This document shows positions 25,881 to 35,527 of a stretch of 64,000 bases of DNA, piece after piece. The translations under genes and the position numbers were made by a program. The DNA lies in assembly GCA_050745265.1 (NCBI GenBank), contig JBOGKE010000015.1, positions 7,822 through 71,821 of the forward strand, in the 5' to 3' direction. Origin of the DNA: RH2-MAG17b sp050745265. GTDB lineage: Bacteria > Acidobacteriota > Terriglobia > UBA7540. The notes beneath the pieces were generated by a model. The model worked only from the letters and a program-made list of their open reading frames with translations, was not told the DNA's origin and searched no databases. Position 1 is the first letter of the stretch, and each line of letters opens with the position of its first letter.

Positions 25881-27473
25881 CTAGTGCGCGGCCATGGGTC
25901 CTTTGCGCGGACGCATCCTCTTCATCAGGAACATCAGCGGGATCATGGCGACGCAGATGTAGGCGAGCAGCTTGAAGACGTCAATAAAGGCGAGCATCGC
26001 GGATTGTCGCAGCAATTCGCTGTAGGCGAGCCCGCGCGCCTGATCGAGCGCCTGCGTCGCGCTTGATCCTGCCGCCCGAAGCGTGTGCGAGGCCCCGCTC
26101 AGCATCGACTGGTACGCGGAACTGTAGGGCGTGAGGTTGCCCACCAGAATGTTCTGGTGCAACTGCGCGCGGCGCGCCTGCAGCGTGGTGACGATCGAGA
26201 TGCCCACGCTGCCGCCGATATTGCGCGCCACGTTGATCAGCCCCGTGGCGTTGTTCGTCTTCTCCCGCGGGATAAAATAGAATGCCATCACGTTGATCGG
26301 GACGAAGAGAAAGCCCAGCCCGCCGCGCGAGATGCACCAGATGAGGATGAGGGTCACGAAAGACGTCGTAAGGTTGATGTGGGACAGTTCCGTCATGCCG
26401 ACGGCCAGAATCCCGAGACCGAACACCACCAGCCAGCGTGCCTCACACTTCCCAAGCAGCCATCCGACCAACGGCATCGTGAACATGGTGATCACCGCGC
26501 CGGGCGAGAGCACGAGTCCGCTCAGCTCGGCGGTGTAGCCCATCAGCGTCTGCACCAGAATCGGCAGCAGGACGGTGGTTCCGTAAAGCACCACGCCGAG
26601 CGCGAACATGGTGAACGTCGAGACGGCAAAGTTTTTGTCCCGCAGAAGGCGCAGGTCGATGATCGGCTCTTTCTGCCGAAGCTCCCAGACCACTACGCCC
26701 ACCAGCCCGATCACCGCAAGGACGGTCGCAAGCACGATGAAGTGTGATCCAAACCAGTCGTCTGTCTCGCCCTTATCGAGCATGATCTGCAGGAACCCAA
26801 GTCCCACGCTCAGCAGCCCGAGGCCGATGAAATCGATTTTGAGCCCCTGCTTCAGACTCTTGCGAACCAGGTACGGCGGGTCTTGAATCAGCGTCGAGGT
26901 CAGCAGGAGCGAGACGATCCCCACGGGAATGTTGATGAAGAAAATCCACCGCCACGAGTAGTTGTCGGTGATCCAGCCGCCGAGCGTTGGTCCGATGATG
27001 GGCGCCACCACAACACCCATGCCATAAACGGCCATCGCCATCCCCTGCATCTTCTGCTCAAAGCTTTCCACCAGGATGGCTTGCGAAACGGGTTGCAGTC
27101 CCCCGCCGCCGGCGCCCTGAATGACCCGCAGCACGACCAGAATCGGCAGCGAGGGCGCGAGGCCGCACAGAAATGAACTTACGGTGAAGATCGCGACGCA
27201 GGCCATGTAAAAGCGCTTGCGGCCGAAGAGGGTTGAGAACCAGCCGGTGAGCGGCAGCACGATAGCGTTCGAGACCAGGTAGGAGGTCAGCACCCAAGTG
27301 CTTTCGTCGACGCTCGCCGAGAGGCTTCCGGCGATGTGCGGCAGCGCGACGTTGGCGATGCTCGTATCGAGCACCTCCATGAAGGTCGCCAGCATCACCG
27401 TGCAGGCGATGACCCAGGGATTGATGTCCGGCTTCCACTCGGACTTCGCGACGGTTTGTGCTTGGGTGGCCAA
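25881..27473 (-). CDS. emrB: DHA2-family multidrug MFS transporter (EmrB/QacA)
   Basis: The 530-residue protein has many hydrophobic segments (14 expected for this family) and DHA2 signatures: MEVLDTSIANVALPHIAGSL in the first helix, WVLTSYLVSNAIVLPLTGWF, GAGGGGLQPVSQAILVESF and GGWITDNYSWRWIFFINIPV. It exports hydrophobic drugs with proton motive force through an EmrA adaptor and TolC channel, and genes for both lie directly upstream on the same strand. The start is a TTG at 27471-27473, since no ATG lies near the N-terminus. The operon is split by a kinase-like gene. Confidence 0.93.
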   Translation of the reverse strand: MATQAQTVAKSEWKPDINPWVIACTVMLATFMEVLDTSIANVALPHIAGSLSASVDESTWVLTSYLVSNAIVLPLTGWFSTLFGRKRFYMACVAIFTVSSFLCGLAPSLPILVVLRVIQGAGGGGLQPVSQAILVESFEQKMQGMAMAVYGMGVVVAPIIGPTLGGWITDNYSWRWIFFINIPVGIVSLLLTSTLIQDPPYLVRKSLKQGLKIDFIGLGLLSVGLGFLQIMLDKGETDDWFGSHFIVLATVLAVIGLVGVVVWELRQKEPIIDLRLLRDKNFAVSTFTMFALGVVLYGTTVLLPILVQTLMGYTAELSGLVLSPGAVITMFTMPLVGWLLGKCEARWLVVFGLGILAVGMTELSHINLTTSFVTLILIWCISRGGLGFLFVPINVMAFYFIPREKTNNATGLINVARNIGGSVGISIVTTLQARRAQLHQNILVGNLTPYSSAYQSMLSGASHTLRAAGSSATQALDQARGLAYSELLRQSAMLAFIDVFKLLAYICVAMIPLMFLMKRMRPRKGPMAAH

Positions 27474-27584
27474 TTAAACTTTCGTTACGCGTCCGCGCGC
27501 CTACGCCAGCCGAGTTAGCCGGCGCACAACCTTCGCATTTGCGGTCGCGCGAAGCGGCACTATCCAGAAAGGTTTAGCCTACCC

Positions 27585-27650
27585 CCCATGGTCCCCTTCG
27601 GGGACTCGCAGACCCGAACAGCAGGGTCTGCGCCAGCCCTACGGATTCAT
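27585..27650. repeat. REP-like palindromes between emrB and the kinase-like gene
   Basis: GGTCCCC and GGGGACT, and CGCAGACCC with GGGTCTGCG (a perfect 9-bp stem), lie within about 65 bases. No gene is seen in 27474-27657. Confidence 0.5.
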
Positions 27651-27657
27651 GTCGCGT

Positions 27658-28281
27658 TCACGGTTGTTGTTCAAGCAGCGTGATCTCGTGCAGGATCATC
27701 TTTACGACCGCCTCGTCGCCGACTTTTGAGTTCAGCATCAGGTGGTAGAGGTGGCGCGTGGGCCAATCCATGGCGTAGTACTTCTTAACGAAGGTGGCCC
27801 GGTCGCGATCGATGCTCGTGATCAACTCGATCGCTTCGGCGTCGCTCTTCCCGAGCGCCGTGACGCGCCGGATTTTCTCTTCGAGCGGAGCAAAGATAAA
27901 CACGCTCAACACGTCGCTGCGGTTGCGAAGGAAATAGGGCGCGCCCCGTCCTACGATCACGCAGCGGCCTTCGGACGCGGCGCGTTCCATCAGTTCCTGC
28001 ATCATTTCCACCAGCCGGTCGGCGTCGAAGCGCTCGAGACCCGTCACCGGAAGGCCGCGCTCGAAGCTGCCGCGCATGAAAACTTTGGCGAGCCGGTAGA
28101 AGAGCGTGTCCACGCGCTCCTCGCGGTGCTGAACCGCCTCGGCGTCCACCTGGAGCACGCGCGCGATCTCGCCCGTCAGCGCCTGATCCCACAGTATCCA
28201 GCCCAGGCTCGTTGCCAGCTTCTCGGCGATCGCGGCGCCGCCGCTGCCGTATTCTCTTTCGATCGCGACGATGCGAACCAT
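27658..28281 (-). CDS. Cytidylate-kinase-like protein
   Basis: The 207-residue protein starts MVRIVAIEREYGSGGAAIAE, a P-loop-like segment (REYGSGG) as in the cytidylate-kinase-like family. A helical lid follows (LGWILWDQALTGEIARVL), then CVIVGRGAPYFLRNRSDVLS and ITSIDRDRATFVKKYYAMDW. The P-loop lacks the usual GKS/T, as is common in this family, and the true substrate is not established. It is inserted between emrA and emrB on the same strand, an unusual place for a nucleotide-kinase-like protein. Cytoplasmic location is likely. Confidence 0.8.
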   Translation of the reverse strand: MVRIVAIEREYGSGGAAIAEKLATSLGWILWDQALTGEIARVLQVDAEAVQHREERVDTLFYRLAKVFMRGSFERGLPVTGLERFDADRLVEMMQELMERAASEGRCVIVGRGAPYFLRNRSDVLSVFIFAPLEEKIRRVTALGKSDAEAIELITSIDRDRATFVKKYYAMDWPTRHLYHLMLNSKVGDEAVVKMILHEITLLEQQP

Positions 28282-28350
28282 CGAATTTATTCATTGAACC
28301 ATCGGGCCATTGGAGCAATGAAACAATGATCCAATCACTCGATGACGCAA
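28282..28350. repeat. Degenerate short-word array (ATTGNNTC words)
   Basis: On the minus strand ATTGGATC, ATTGTTTC, ATTGCTCC and AATGGCCC follow each other with 8-base spacing. The array fills the whole gap between emrA and the kinase-like gene. Confidence 0.6.
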
Positions 28351-29625
28351 TTACTTGATCCTCACCTTCGGCTCGACGGACATGCCGACGCGCAGCAGGT
28401 GCTGCGGGTCCTGCCCTTTGTTGAACAGAATGCGCACCGGGACGCGCTGCACCACCTTCACGTAATTGCCCGTGGCGTTCTCCGGCGGCAGCAAACTGAA
28501 TTGAACGCCGGTCGCGCCCGCAATGCCGTCGACGCGGCCGCTGTAATCGCGGCCGAACGCGTCCACGTGAATCGTTGCCGCCTGGCCGACGCGCATCTGG
28601 CGCAACTGCGTTTCCTTGAAGTTGGCGGTGACCCAAATATTCTCGGTAGGAACGACGGCCATCAGCGCCTGGCCCGCCGCAACGTTTTCGCCCGCCACCA
28701 CCACGCGGTGACCGATGATCCCGCTCACCGGCGCGATGATCGTGGTGTACTGAAGGTTCAGCTGGGCTTGCTGGAGCGCCGCCTCGGCCGCCTGCACCTG
28801 CGCCGCCGCGGCCGCGGCGCGGGCGCGTGTCACGCGTAGCTGCTGGGGCCGTGTATTGGCGTTGCTCAGCGCCGCCGTCGCCTGAATTGCGCGGCTGCGG
28901 GCCTGCGCCACCTGCTGCTCGGCTGCAGCGGCGGTGGCCTGCGCGCCCGCAACCGTGGCGGCGCTCGCCTTGGACTCCGCCACGGCATCGTCGTATTGCT
29001 GCCGCGAGATTTCCTGCTTGGCGACCAACTGGGCGTAGCGCTTCAGATCGTCCTGCGCCTTGACGTTGTTGGCTTCTTCCGCCGCGAGTCTTGCCTGCGC
29101 AGCTTGATATTGTCCCTGCGCGGCCTCGATCCCTGCTTGCGCGCTCGCCACGTCCGCCTGCGCGGAGTGCACCTCGGTCATCGTGTTGACGGAATTGATC
29201 GGCACTCCGACTCGCGCCGCCTGAGCAGCCGCCTCAGCATTCGCGACCTGCGCCTTTGCGCGGTCGAGCGCCACTTGATAATCCGTCTTGTCGAGCTCAA
29301 CCAGCACGGTTCCTTTATCGACGTACTGCGTGTTCTCAACCGGGACGGCTGTGACGTGCCCCGGAATGCGCGAGCTGATGGCATACACATAGCCGTCGAT
29401 TTCGGCGTCATCTGTTGAGACCCAGCCCGCGTAATGGCGCCAGACGAGCACCGCGATGATTATGATGATCACGGCCGCGACCGCGACGGGCCATCGGCGG
29501 CGGCGCCGGGGCGGAGCGGCCCGCGGGTTGTCCGGGCTCGATCCGGCCGCATGAGGCGAGGCTTCGCCCGTCGCGCGCTGCGGCTCCGCTTCCCTCGTCT
29601 TCGGCTGTTCGGTTCTTTGCGCCAT
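28351..29625 (-). CDS. emrA: HlyD/EmrA-type membrane fusion protein
   Basis: The 424-residue protein has a cytoplasmic Pro/Arg-rich start, one membrane helix (WPVAVAAVIIIIIAVLVW) and the EmrA signature YAGWVSTDDAEIDGYVYAIS and GHVTAVPVENTQYVDKGTVL (biotinyl-lipoyl-like part). A long Ala/Gln-rich coiled-coil hairpin (about 130-300) follows, then the second lipoyl half TTIIAPVSGIIGHRVVVAGE and a beta-barrel region. It bridges the EmrB pump to the outer-membrane channel across the periplasm. GGAGGAAGG precedes the ATG. It starts three bases after the tolC-type gene stops, so translation is coupled. Confidence 0.95.
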   Translation of the reverse strand: MAQRTEQPKTREAEPQRATGEASPHAAGSSPDNPRAAPPRRRRRWPVAVAAVIIIIIAVLVWRHYAGWVSTDDAEIDGYVYAISSRIPGHVTAVPVENTQYVDKGTVLVELDKTDYQVALDRAKAQVANAEAAAQAARVGVPINSVNTMTEVHSAQADVASAQAGIEAAQGQYQAAQARLAAEEANNVKAQDDLKRYAQLVAKQEISRQQYDDAVAESKASAATVAGAQATAAAAEQQVAQARSRAIQATAALSNANTRPQQLRVTRARAAAAAAQVQAAEAALQQAQLNLQYTTIIAPVSGIIGHRVVVAGENVAAGQALMAVVPTENIWVTANFKETQLRQMRVGQAATIHVDAFGRDYSGRVDGIAGATGVQFSLLPPENATGNYVKVVQRVPVRILFNKGQDPQHLLRVGMSVEPKVRIK

Positions 29626-29628
29626 ACC

Positions 29629-31098
29629 CTACCTTCCTCCCAGGTACGTGAGGACAGCGGTTTCAGCCACGCCCGAAGCCCGCGCTAACGCCACCTTCGC
29701 CAGGTTGTCTTCGTAGAGGCTCGTGATGTAAGCCTCGTTCGCGCTCGCCACCGCGTCCTGCGCTTCGACGACTTCGATGTTGTCCGCCACGCCTGCCGAG
29801 AACCGGTCTCGCGCCTGGGCGAGCGTTTGGCCGGCAAGATCGACGCTGCTCTTCGCCACGGCCACCTGCTGGGCAGCGGTGTTCAGGTTGATCAGAGCGG
29901 TCCGCACGTCGTATTCGATCTGCTCCTTGAGGTTTGCAAGCTGCTCCTGCTGCTGGTTCACCTGCGCGTCGGCCTGGATGAGCTCGCCGTGAATCCGGCC
30001 GCCCTCGAACAAGGGAAGCTTCAGCGTTCCCATAACCGCGAACGTCTCATGAGAGTTCGAAGGAGTGAGGCCGATATCGCCGAAATTTCCGTTGAAGTCG
30101 ATCGAAGGATAGCGCTCCGCGAGCACGGCGCGCCGATGCTCTTCGGCCGCGCGCAGGGACGCCAGCGCAGCCTTGTAATCCGGGCGGTTCGCGTACGCAT
30201 CGCTCAGGCTTTTTTCGAGCGTCACTCCCGCGGTGGGTGAATACGTTGTCGGCGTGGTCAGCGTAAATTCCTGCGCCTCCGGCAGCCCGATAACCCGCGC
30301 CAGATCGAGCTTCTCCGTGGCGAAGTCGTTCTGGGCCGAGATTAACTGCTCCTGCCGCGATTGAAGCTCCACCTGAGAGCGCAGCGAGTCGATTTGCGGC
30401 GTCAGCCCGGCGTGAAGGCGGTCGACCGCTTGCTGATAGAGCGCCTGGGCCGTGTTGACTTCAGCCTGCGCGGTGACGACGCGGGTCTTGCCCGCGCTCG
30501 CCAGCAAATAGGCATTGCCCGCCACCAGCACCACCATGTTCCGGGCGTCTCTTGCGGTGTACTCCGCCGCCTCGACCTGCTCGCGCGCGGCGCGGTGATT
30601 GCGTAACGCGTTCAAATCGAGCACGGGAGCTTTCACGCTCGCGCGCGCGTCGAAGGTGTTGAACGGCCCTACGATCACGGGAAATCCGGGGAACGCGTTC
30701 GCCGGGAAGCCGAGTGCTTCGAGGTTGATCTGCTGCCGGGTTTCGGTGACGCTGCCGTTCAGATTCGGCAGGAGCTTGCTCAGCGTTTCCCATCGCTCGC
30801 CCCGCGCCTGGGCGGTCAACTGCTCGCTGAGGAGAATGCCCAAATTGTACTTCAACGCGCGCTCAATCGCGTCGCGGGCGGAAAGGGGAATCGTTCCTGC
30901 GGTTGCTTTCCCCGGCGGCACGCTCCCCGTAAGCGGGTTCTGTTGCGAATTGGCGCTCATCGACGCGGCGGAGGCGACCTCGGAGCCGAGCGTTCCGGGC
31001 GCGGCCTGGACTTGGGCCTGGATGAGCACCGCATTGAGCAGCGGCAGAAGGAGCGCAACAACTGCGATCGTCCGTGCTCGACTCACCGTGTCACTCAT
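29629..31098 (-). CDS. TolC-family outer-membrane efflux protein
   Basis: The protein of about 489 residues from the ATG at 31096-31098 starts MSDTVSRARTIAVVALLLPL, a signal peptide. It has two OEP repeats with long Gln/Ala/Leu-rich coiled coils (QALYQQAVDRLHAGLTPQID, GQTLAQARDRFSAGVADNIE), as in TolC/OprM. It forms the outer-membrane exit duct for the EmrAB pump encoded directly downstream. The frame extends 35 residues further upstream without signal character. GGAG lies 11 bases before the chosen ATG. Confidence 0.94.
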   Translation of the reverse strand: MSDTVSRARTIAVVALLLPLLNAVLIQAQVQAAPGTLGSEVASAASMSANSQQNPLTGSVPPGKATAGTIPLSARDAIERALKYNLGILLSEQLTAQARGERWETLSKLLPNLNGSVTETRQQINLEALGFPANAFPGFPVIVGPFNTFDARASVKAPVLDLNALRNHRAAREQVEAAEYTARDARNMVVLVAGNAYLLASAGKTRVVTAQAEVNTAQALYQQAVDRLHAGLTPQIDSLRSQVELQSRQEQLISAQNDFATEKLDLARVIGLPEAQEFTLTTPTTYSPTAGVTLEKSLSDAYANRPDYKAALASLRAAEEHRRAVLAERYPSIDFNGNFGDIGLTPSNSHETFAVMGTLKLPLFEGGRIHGELIQADAQVNQQQEQLANLKEQIEYDVRTALINLNTAAQQVAVAKSSVDLAGQTLAQARDRFSAGVADNIEVVEAQDAVASANEAYITSLYEDNLAKVALARASGVAETAVLTYLGGR

Positions 31099-32011
31099 AA
31101 TGGCCGTCACTCCGTCAATGGAGTTTGTAGCGGAGCGTTCGCCGTTCAGAGGCTGCGGCTTTTGGCTCTCCGCTGATAAGCCGCCGTCCAGCGCGCTGTA
31201 CACGCGTCGGCGGTTAGAACGCGGTTAGGATAGCGAGGAGACGATGTGGCATTATGCCACACTCCATTGATTCTAAAGGCTTGCTAGGCTTCGTTCCGTA
31301 AGTTTTTGCCGTCGCTCCGGTTGTGCCGGCGGGCCGGGCGCCGCGGGTCGGGCCAGAGTGCCAGACTGCCTGCCGACGCTGTAAGCGGATTTCGCAGGCG
31401 TGGCGCCGTCCTGCGTTGCGCGCTCTCCCGTCGCCCATTCTAGCGTCAACTGATGAGAATTGGGAGACAAATGAGATAGCTGAGACAGAGCCTCGCAGCC
31501 GGAGCATATCCCGCTTCCTGAGGTCGGCGATTCCCGGAATGGCGCTCGGCCCGCAGACCCTCAACTGAGCGCCCATTCGATAGATGCACGACAGCCGCGT
31601 TTCGGCACGGGCAGACTGGAGGCGATTGAGCGGCGCGACAGCGATTGCTGCGCGCGACTCGTGCTTCGCCCTTGGCCGGCGACCGAGGATAGCGCGCGGC
31701 TCCGGCGTGTACCGCTGCTCTACGCGCCAGGAAGCTTGGCCTCGACCGGAACCCACGCCGCGCACCGCTGGGCTGTCGATACGGTCAACTGAGGCTGCTA
31801 GCCGCAATCAACCCGTAACTGCGGTAACTGCCCTATTGAAATGCCACCGTCCAGAAAGTAGAGTTCGCATGGTGGTAATCGTGGAGGCAGACCGCGGACG
31901 CTGCGGCGCTTCACCTCGCCACCGGCTGCTTTGGCGCAACCTAATACTACTGCCGAGCGGCTCGCGATCATCAAAGGTTCCTCGCTATTATCTCTGCTTC
32001 CGGAGGAAAAC
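31099..32011. other. Intergenic region of about 0.9 kb, no supported gene
   Basis: Frames on both strands here are Arg/Ser-rich and unconvincing. The 17-base repeat shared with 570-586 is at 31285-31301. TATTAT at 31986-31991 could be a -10 box for the PEP-CTERM gene, but no -35 is seen. The stretch could hold a long leader or an RNA, but I see no structure that proves it. Confidence 0.4.
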
Positions 32012-35000
32012 ATGGACTCGGACGCTTCTTCGCAAAGAGCGCGCGCCCCAAAGCGCGCGCGGGGGAACCGGCTGGTGGCTGTCGCGCCAATCTTCATTCG
32101 GCACTCATCATGGTCCCGCGATCGCAAAAGCACTGACGGCGGCTGCACCCTGCTGCTGCGGCTTGCGGCCGTTTCGCTTTTGTCTCTCTTGTTCACCGCG
32201 CCCGCGGTAGCGCAGGTCACGGCGACGATGACAGGGCCGATGCTCGGTGGCGCTAATTGGACAGGATCGAGCACTTGGACCTGCACTCCGGCGCTTTCGC
32301 CATGCGTGCCGAATAACGGCACGCCGTCCGGCACAACATACAACGTGATCGACACTTCCATGGTCATTCTCGACAACAAATCAAGTCTCTCGAGCGTCAC
32401 CGTCAGCGGCATCAGCGGCCAAGGTTTTCTCCAAATTAACAGTGGTGAAGTGTTAAACACGGTCGGCGATCTTACAACGGAAATCATTTATGTGGACACA
32501 TCTGAAGGGCCGGGCGGGAGCACACTGAGCGTGGGAGGAAATCTTACAAGCACCGGGATCATAGATATTGGATCTGGTGACATACGGTCCAGCAACAGCA
32601 AGCCGAGCACGGTAAACGTGTCGGGAACGTTCACACCTAACCCTGCGCTTGGACCTGGTAATGATGGACTACAAATGATTGGGGGCAAGAGTTCAAGCTC
32701 GCTGTCTCTCCTGAACGTGGGCGGCGCAGCCCCCGCCACCCTTGTAGGCACATACAGTCTCTGGGGCAATACGGGCGGGGCTCTGCTGAGTTATGGAAGC
32801 GGTCAGATCACGTCCATCGGCGAAGGGAATCTCGTCAACTTTAATAAGGCCGGCTACTTAAGTATTGTGGGCGCGAACGCATTCGTACAATCGGGGGGCC
32901 AGAGCGGCAATAGCGCACTGAATGGTTTGAGAGAAATTGCGAACCCCCTCAGTGTCCTTGGGCTGTCGGATGGGGCGAGCGTGACCACGAGCGGGGCGCT
33001 TACGAACAACGGATACATCGGCGTCGGCTCCAGCGGCGATCCGAATGGGACCTCACTTCATGTGGGCGGGAATCTGACGAATGCTGGGATGATTCAGGTC
33101 GGCTCGAACTCTACCATGACGGTGAACGGCACGCTCAATGACACCGGCGGCGAGTTGGTCGTCTACGGAGGTGTGAGCGGAGGAAACTCGACGGTCACGG
33201 TGGCCGGTTCGGCGCCGAGCGTTTTGACAGGAAGTATCGACGTGCAAGGCCCAGGACTCTCTGCGGAAGGCGACGCGGTGCTGAACTACGCCGGGGGAGG
33301 AGAAATCACGCAGCTCGGGGATGGTGGCGTGCATAACGGGTATGTCGACCTGGAAGGCACGAATGTGTTTGTCGAGTCGGCGGGCGCGAGCGGGAATAGC
33401 GCGCTGAAAAACCTGGCAACAATTGACACCAACAGCCAGCTGGTGTTAGCCCGCGGAGCGACGCTGACGACCTCTGGGTCGCTCGCAATCAATGGCGGGG
33501 TGTTGTTCGTAGGAGATAACTACAGCGGAAAGGTGAGCACGCTTAATGTGAACGGTAACATCACGCAAGCGGGGGGCGGGGACTCCACCACTGGTACAGA
33601 CATCATCCTAAATGGCGTCATTAACGTCGGCGACGGCTCCTTCACGCAATCGGGGAACACAACGAGGGTGAACGGTACGCTCAAAGGGGCGAACGTAGTG
33701 ATCAACGGCGGAGCTCTTTTCGGCACGGGCAACATCACTGGCAACGTGACGGTTGGGAGCTCCGCGGAGATCGGAACTGGCGCTTCGAAGGTTTCCGGAA
33801 CGCTTAACATCTCGGGTTCGCTCACTCTCGACGGAACACTACAAACGACGATCGATTATTCCGGTGCGGGAGCGTTGAATATCGGCGGGAGTTTGACGCT
33901 CGGCCCGGACAGCAGTCTGGCTGTTTCTTTGAATACTCCTGCGTACACATCTCCCGGCACGCAATTCACGATAGCGACTTTTTCGGGAATGCCCTCGGGT
34001 ACGTTTGGCCCCATTGCGAACAACACGTTCAACGGCGGGACCGAGTACTGGACTCTCGGCTATAACGATGGAAGTCTCGTGCTGACAGCCATGAGCGCAA
34101 CGACCACGGTGACCGCGACTTGGAAGGCTAGTTCCGGCAACTGGGCGAACGCCGGTGAGTGGAGCTGCGAGCCGGGGGCGGCGAATTGCGTTCCGAACAA
34201 CGGCACTCCGCCGGCAACTCCGCCGGCAACGGTCTACGAGGCAGTGACCAATTCTCCAGGCAATACGCTGACGGTTTCAGGCGCTGAAAGCGTGGCAACG
34301 CTGACGCTCAAAGCTGGGACACTCGATATCGCCCCGCTAGGCACTCTGAACCTGACGGCAGAACCCGGCGGCATCACCGACATTCCGGCGGGCTCTGGGC
34401 TTGCCGTAGAGGGACACTTCGGCGCCGGTTCCACCAACGGCTTGGCGGATCTCACGTCCCTCGGAGGATCGCTCAAGACTGATAACGGGCTCACCACGTT
34501 TGTGGCGCCGACCGGCTCGGCACCCACCCTTACGATCGCCGATACCGGCAGCTTGTCAGTGGCGTCGGTTGCAACAAACCTCATACTGAACGGCAGCATT
34601 AGCACTGCGGGCGCGGTAACTGTTGCTAGCGGCGCCACACTCCAGCCAGCGGTGTCATACGTTCAGTCGGCCGGCACGACCGATATAGACGGCACCCTGT
34701 GGACGGGCAATGTGGAAATTGCCGGGGGCTCTCTGACGGGCACGGGCAAACTCATAGGTAATTTCTCAAATTCCGGCGGCGTTGTCGAGCCGGGAGGCGC
34801 GGGGCATGGAGGCGTTCTTACGATAACGACGCCTCCCGTACAATTCGGGGTACCCGGGTCCTTCACGCAAGGCTCGGGCGGTACGTTAATGGAGCAAATC
34901 TTCGGCGGCGCGGCGGGCGAGTACGGCGTGCTGGACATCGGCGGGACAGCAAGTCTTGCGGGCACGCTCGACATCAACCTGAACAACTTTCTGCCGGGGG

Positions 35001-35251
35001 ATGATGAGCAATTTGTGATCCTCGATGCGACCGGCGGGCTGAGCGGCACGTTCCCAACGATCAATGGCCTTGATTTTGGTCCGGGAAACGCGGACTTCTG
35101 GAGCATCGCCTACGGACCGAACACCGTCACCTTGACCGCAAACGTCAGCACGACCTCGCCGACGCCTGAACCGGCCTCGTTGCTTTTGTTCGGCACGGGT
35201 TTGATCGGCTTTGGCTGGCTCGCCCGCCGAACGCTGCGTGCGCAGGCGTAA
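32012..35251 (+). CDS. Large PEP-CTERM surface protein with beta-solenoid-like repeats
   Basis: CGGAGGAAAAC lies directly before the ATG at 32012, so this start replaces a possible upstream one. The 1079-residue protein has a long N-region, a signal peptide (LLLRLAAVSLLSLLFTAPAV), then about 950 Gly/Ser/Thr/Asn-rich residues with repeated NVSGTF, GGNLTSTG, LNVGG and VNGTL motifs, expected to form a beta-solenoid. The C-terminus is a PEP-CTERM signal: TPEPASLLLFGTGLIGFGWL, then a basic end. Such proteins are sorted and cleaved by an exosortase and reach the cell surface. A WSC...CVPNNGTP motif occurs at about residues 85-100 and 690-730, suggesting two duplicated modules. No exosortase gene lies in the window. 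Confidence 0.88.
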   Translation: MDSDASSQRARAPKRARGNRLVAVAPIFIRHSSWSRDRKSTDGGCTLLLRLAAVSLLSLLFTAPAVAQVTATMTGPMLGGANWTGSSTWTCTPALSPCVPNNGTPSGTTYNVIDTSMVILDNKSSLSSVTVSGISGQGFLQINSGEVLNTVGDLTTEIIYVDTSEGPGGSTLSVGGNLTSTGIIDIGSGDIRSSNSKPSTVNVSGTFTPNPALGPGNDGLQMIGGKSSSSLSLLNVGGAAPATLVGTYSLWGNTGGALLSYGSGQITSIGEGNLVNFNKAGYLSIVGANAFVQSGGQSGNSALNGLREIANPLSVLGLSDGASVTTSGALTNNGYIGVGSSGDPNGTSLHVGGNLTNAGMIQVGSNSTMTVNGTLNDTGGELVVYGGVSGGNSTVTVAGSAPSVLTGSIDVQGPGLSAEGDAVLNYAGGGEITQLGDGGVHNGYVDLEGTNVFVESAGASGNSALKNLATIDTNSQLVLARGATLTTSGSLAINGGVLFVGDNYSGKVSTLNVNGNITQAGGGDSTTGTDIILNGVINVGDGSFTQSGNTTRVNGTLKGANVVINGGALFGTGNITGNVTVGSSAEIGTGASKVSGTLNISGSLTLDGTLQTTIDYSGAGALNIGGSLTLGPDSSLAVSLNTPAYTSPGTQFTIATFSGMPSGTFGPIANNTFNGGTEYWTLGYNDGSLVLTAMSATTTVTATWKASSGNWANAGEWSCEPGAANCVPNNGTPPATPPATVYEAVTNSPGNTLTVSGAESVATLTLKAGTLDIAPLGTLNLTAEPGGITDIPAGSGLAVEGHFGAGSTNGLADLTSLGGSLKTDNGLTTFVAPTGSAPTLTIADTGSLSVASVATNLILNGSISTAGAVTVASGATLQPAVSYVQSAGTTDIDGTLWTGNVEIAGGSLTGTGKLIGNFSNSGGVVEPGGAGHGGVLTITTPPVQFGVPGSFTQGSGGTLMEQIFGGAAGEYGVLDIGGTASLAGTLDINLNNFLPGDDEQFVILDATGGLSGTFPTINGLDFGPGNADFWSIAYGPNTVTLTANVSTTSPTPEPASLLLFGTGLIGFGWLARRTLRAQA

Positions 35252-35268
35252 TCGAGCACAACCCCTTC

Positions 35269-35298
35269 AGCGGCGGCCTCCCGGCCGCCGCTTTTTTT
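35269..35298 (+). terminator. Intrinsic terminator of the PEP-CTERM gene
   Basis: AGCGGCGGCC pairs with GGCCGCCGCT (perfect 10-bp stem, TCCC loop) followed by seven T, 18 bases after the stop codon. Confidence 0.9.
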
Positions 35299-35527
35299 CG
35301 CCACCCTCTTCTCACGCAAGGATCAGCGCGGTTCAGCGGAAGCCGGCGCACACGCACTTGCTAATTGGCTCGGAAATGTCACCCGCCTACCGCACGCCGC
35401 CGTTTTGTCGTTGGCGCGGGATTGGCAGGTATGGTACGCTGTTTTGGCCCGCGGGAGGATTGACGACTTAGTAAAGACCGCGTTCTCTTTCCCGGCGGAC
35501 CTCAACCCATCACACAGTCGAGGTGCC

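Noticed and set aside
31584..32210. 208-residue frame before the PEP-CTERM gene
   Set aside because: Arg/Ser/Cys-rich, overlaps the start and signal peptide of the PEP-CTERM gene, no ribosome-binding site.
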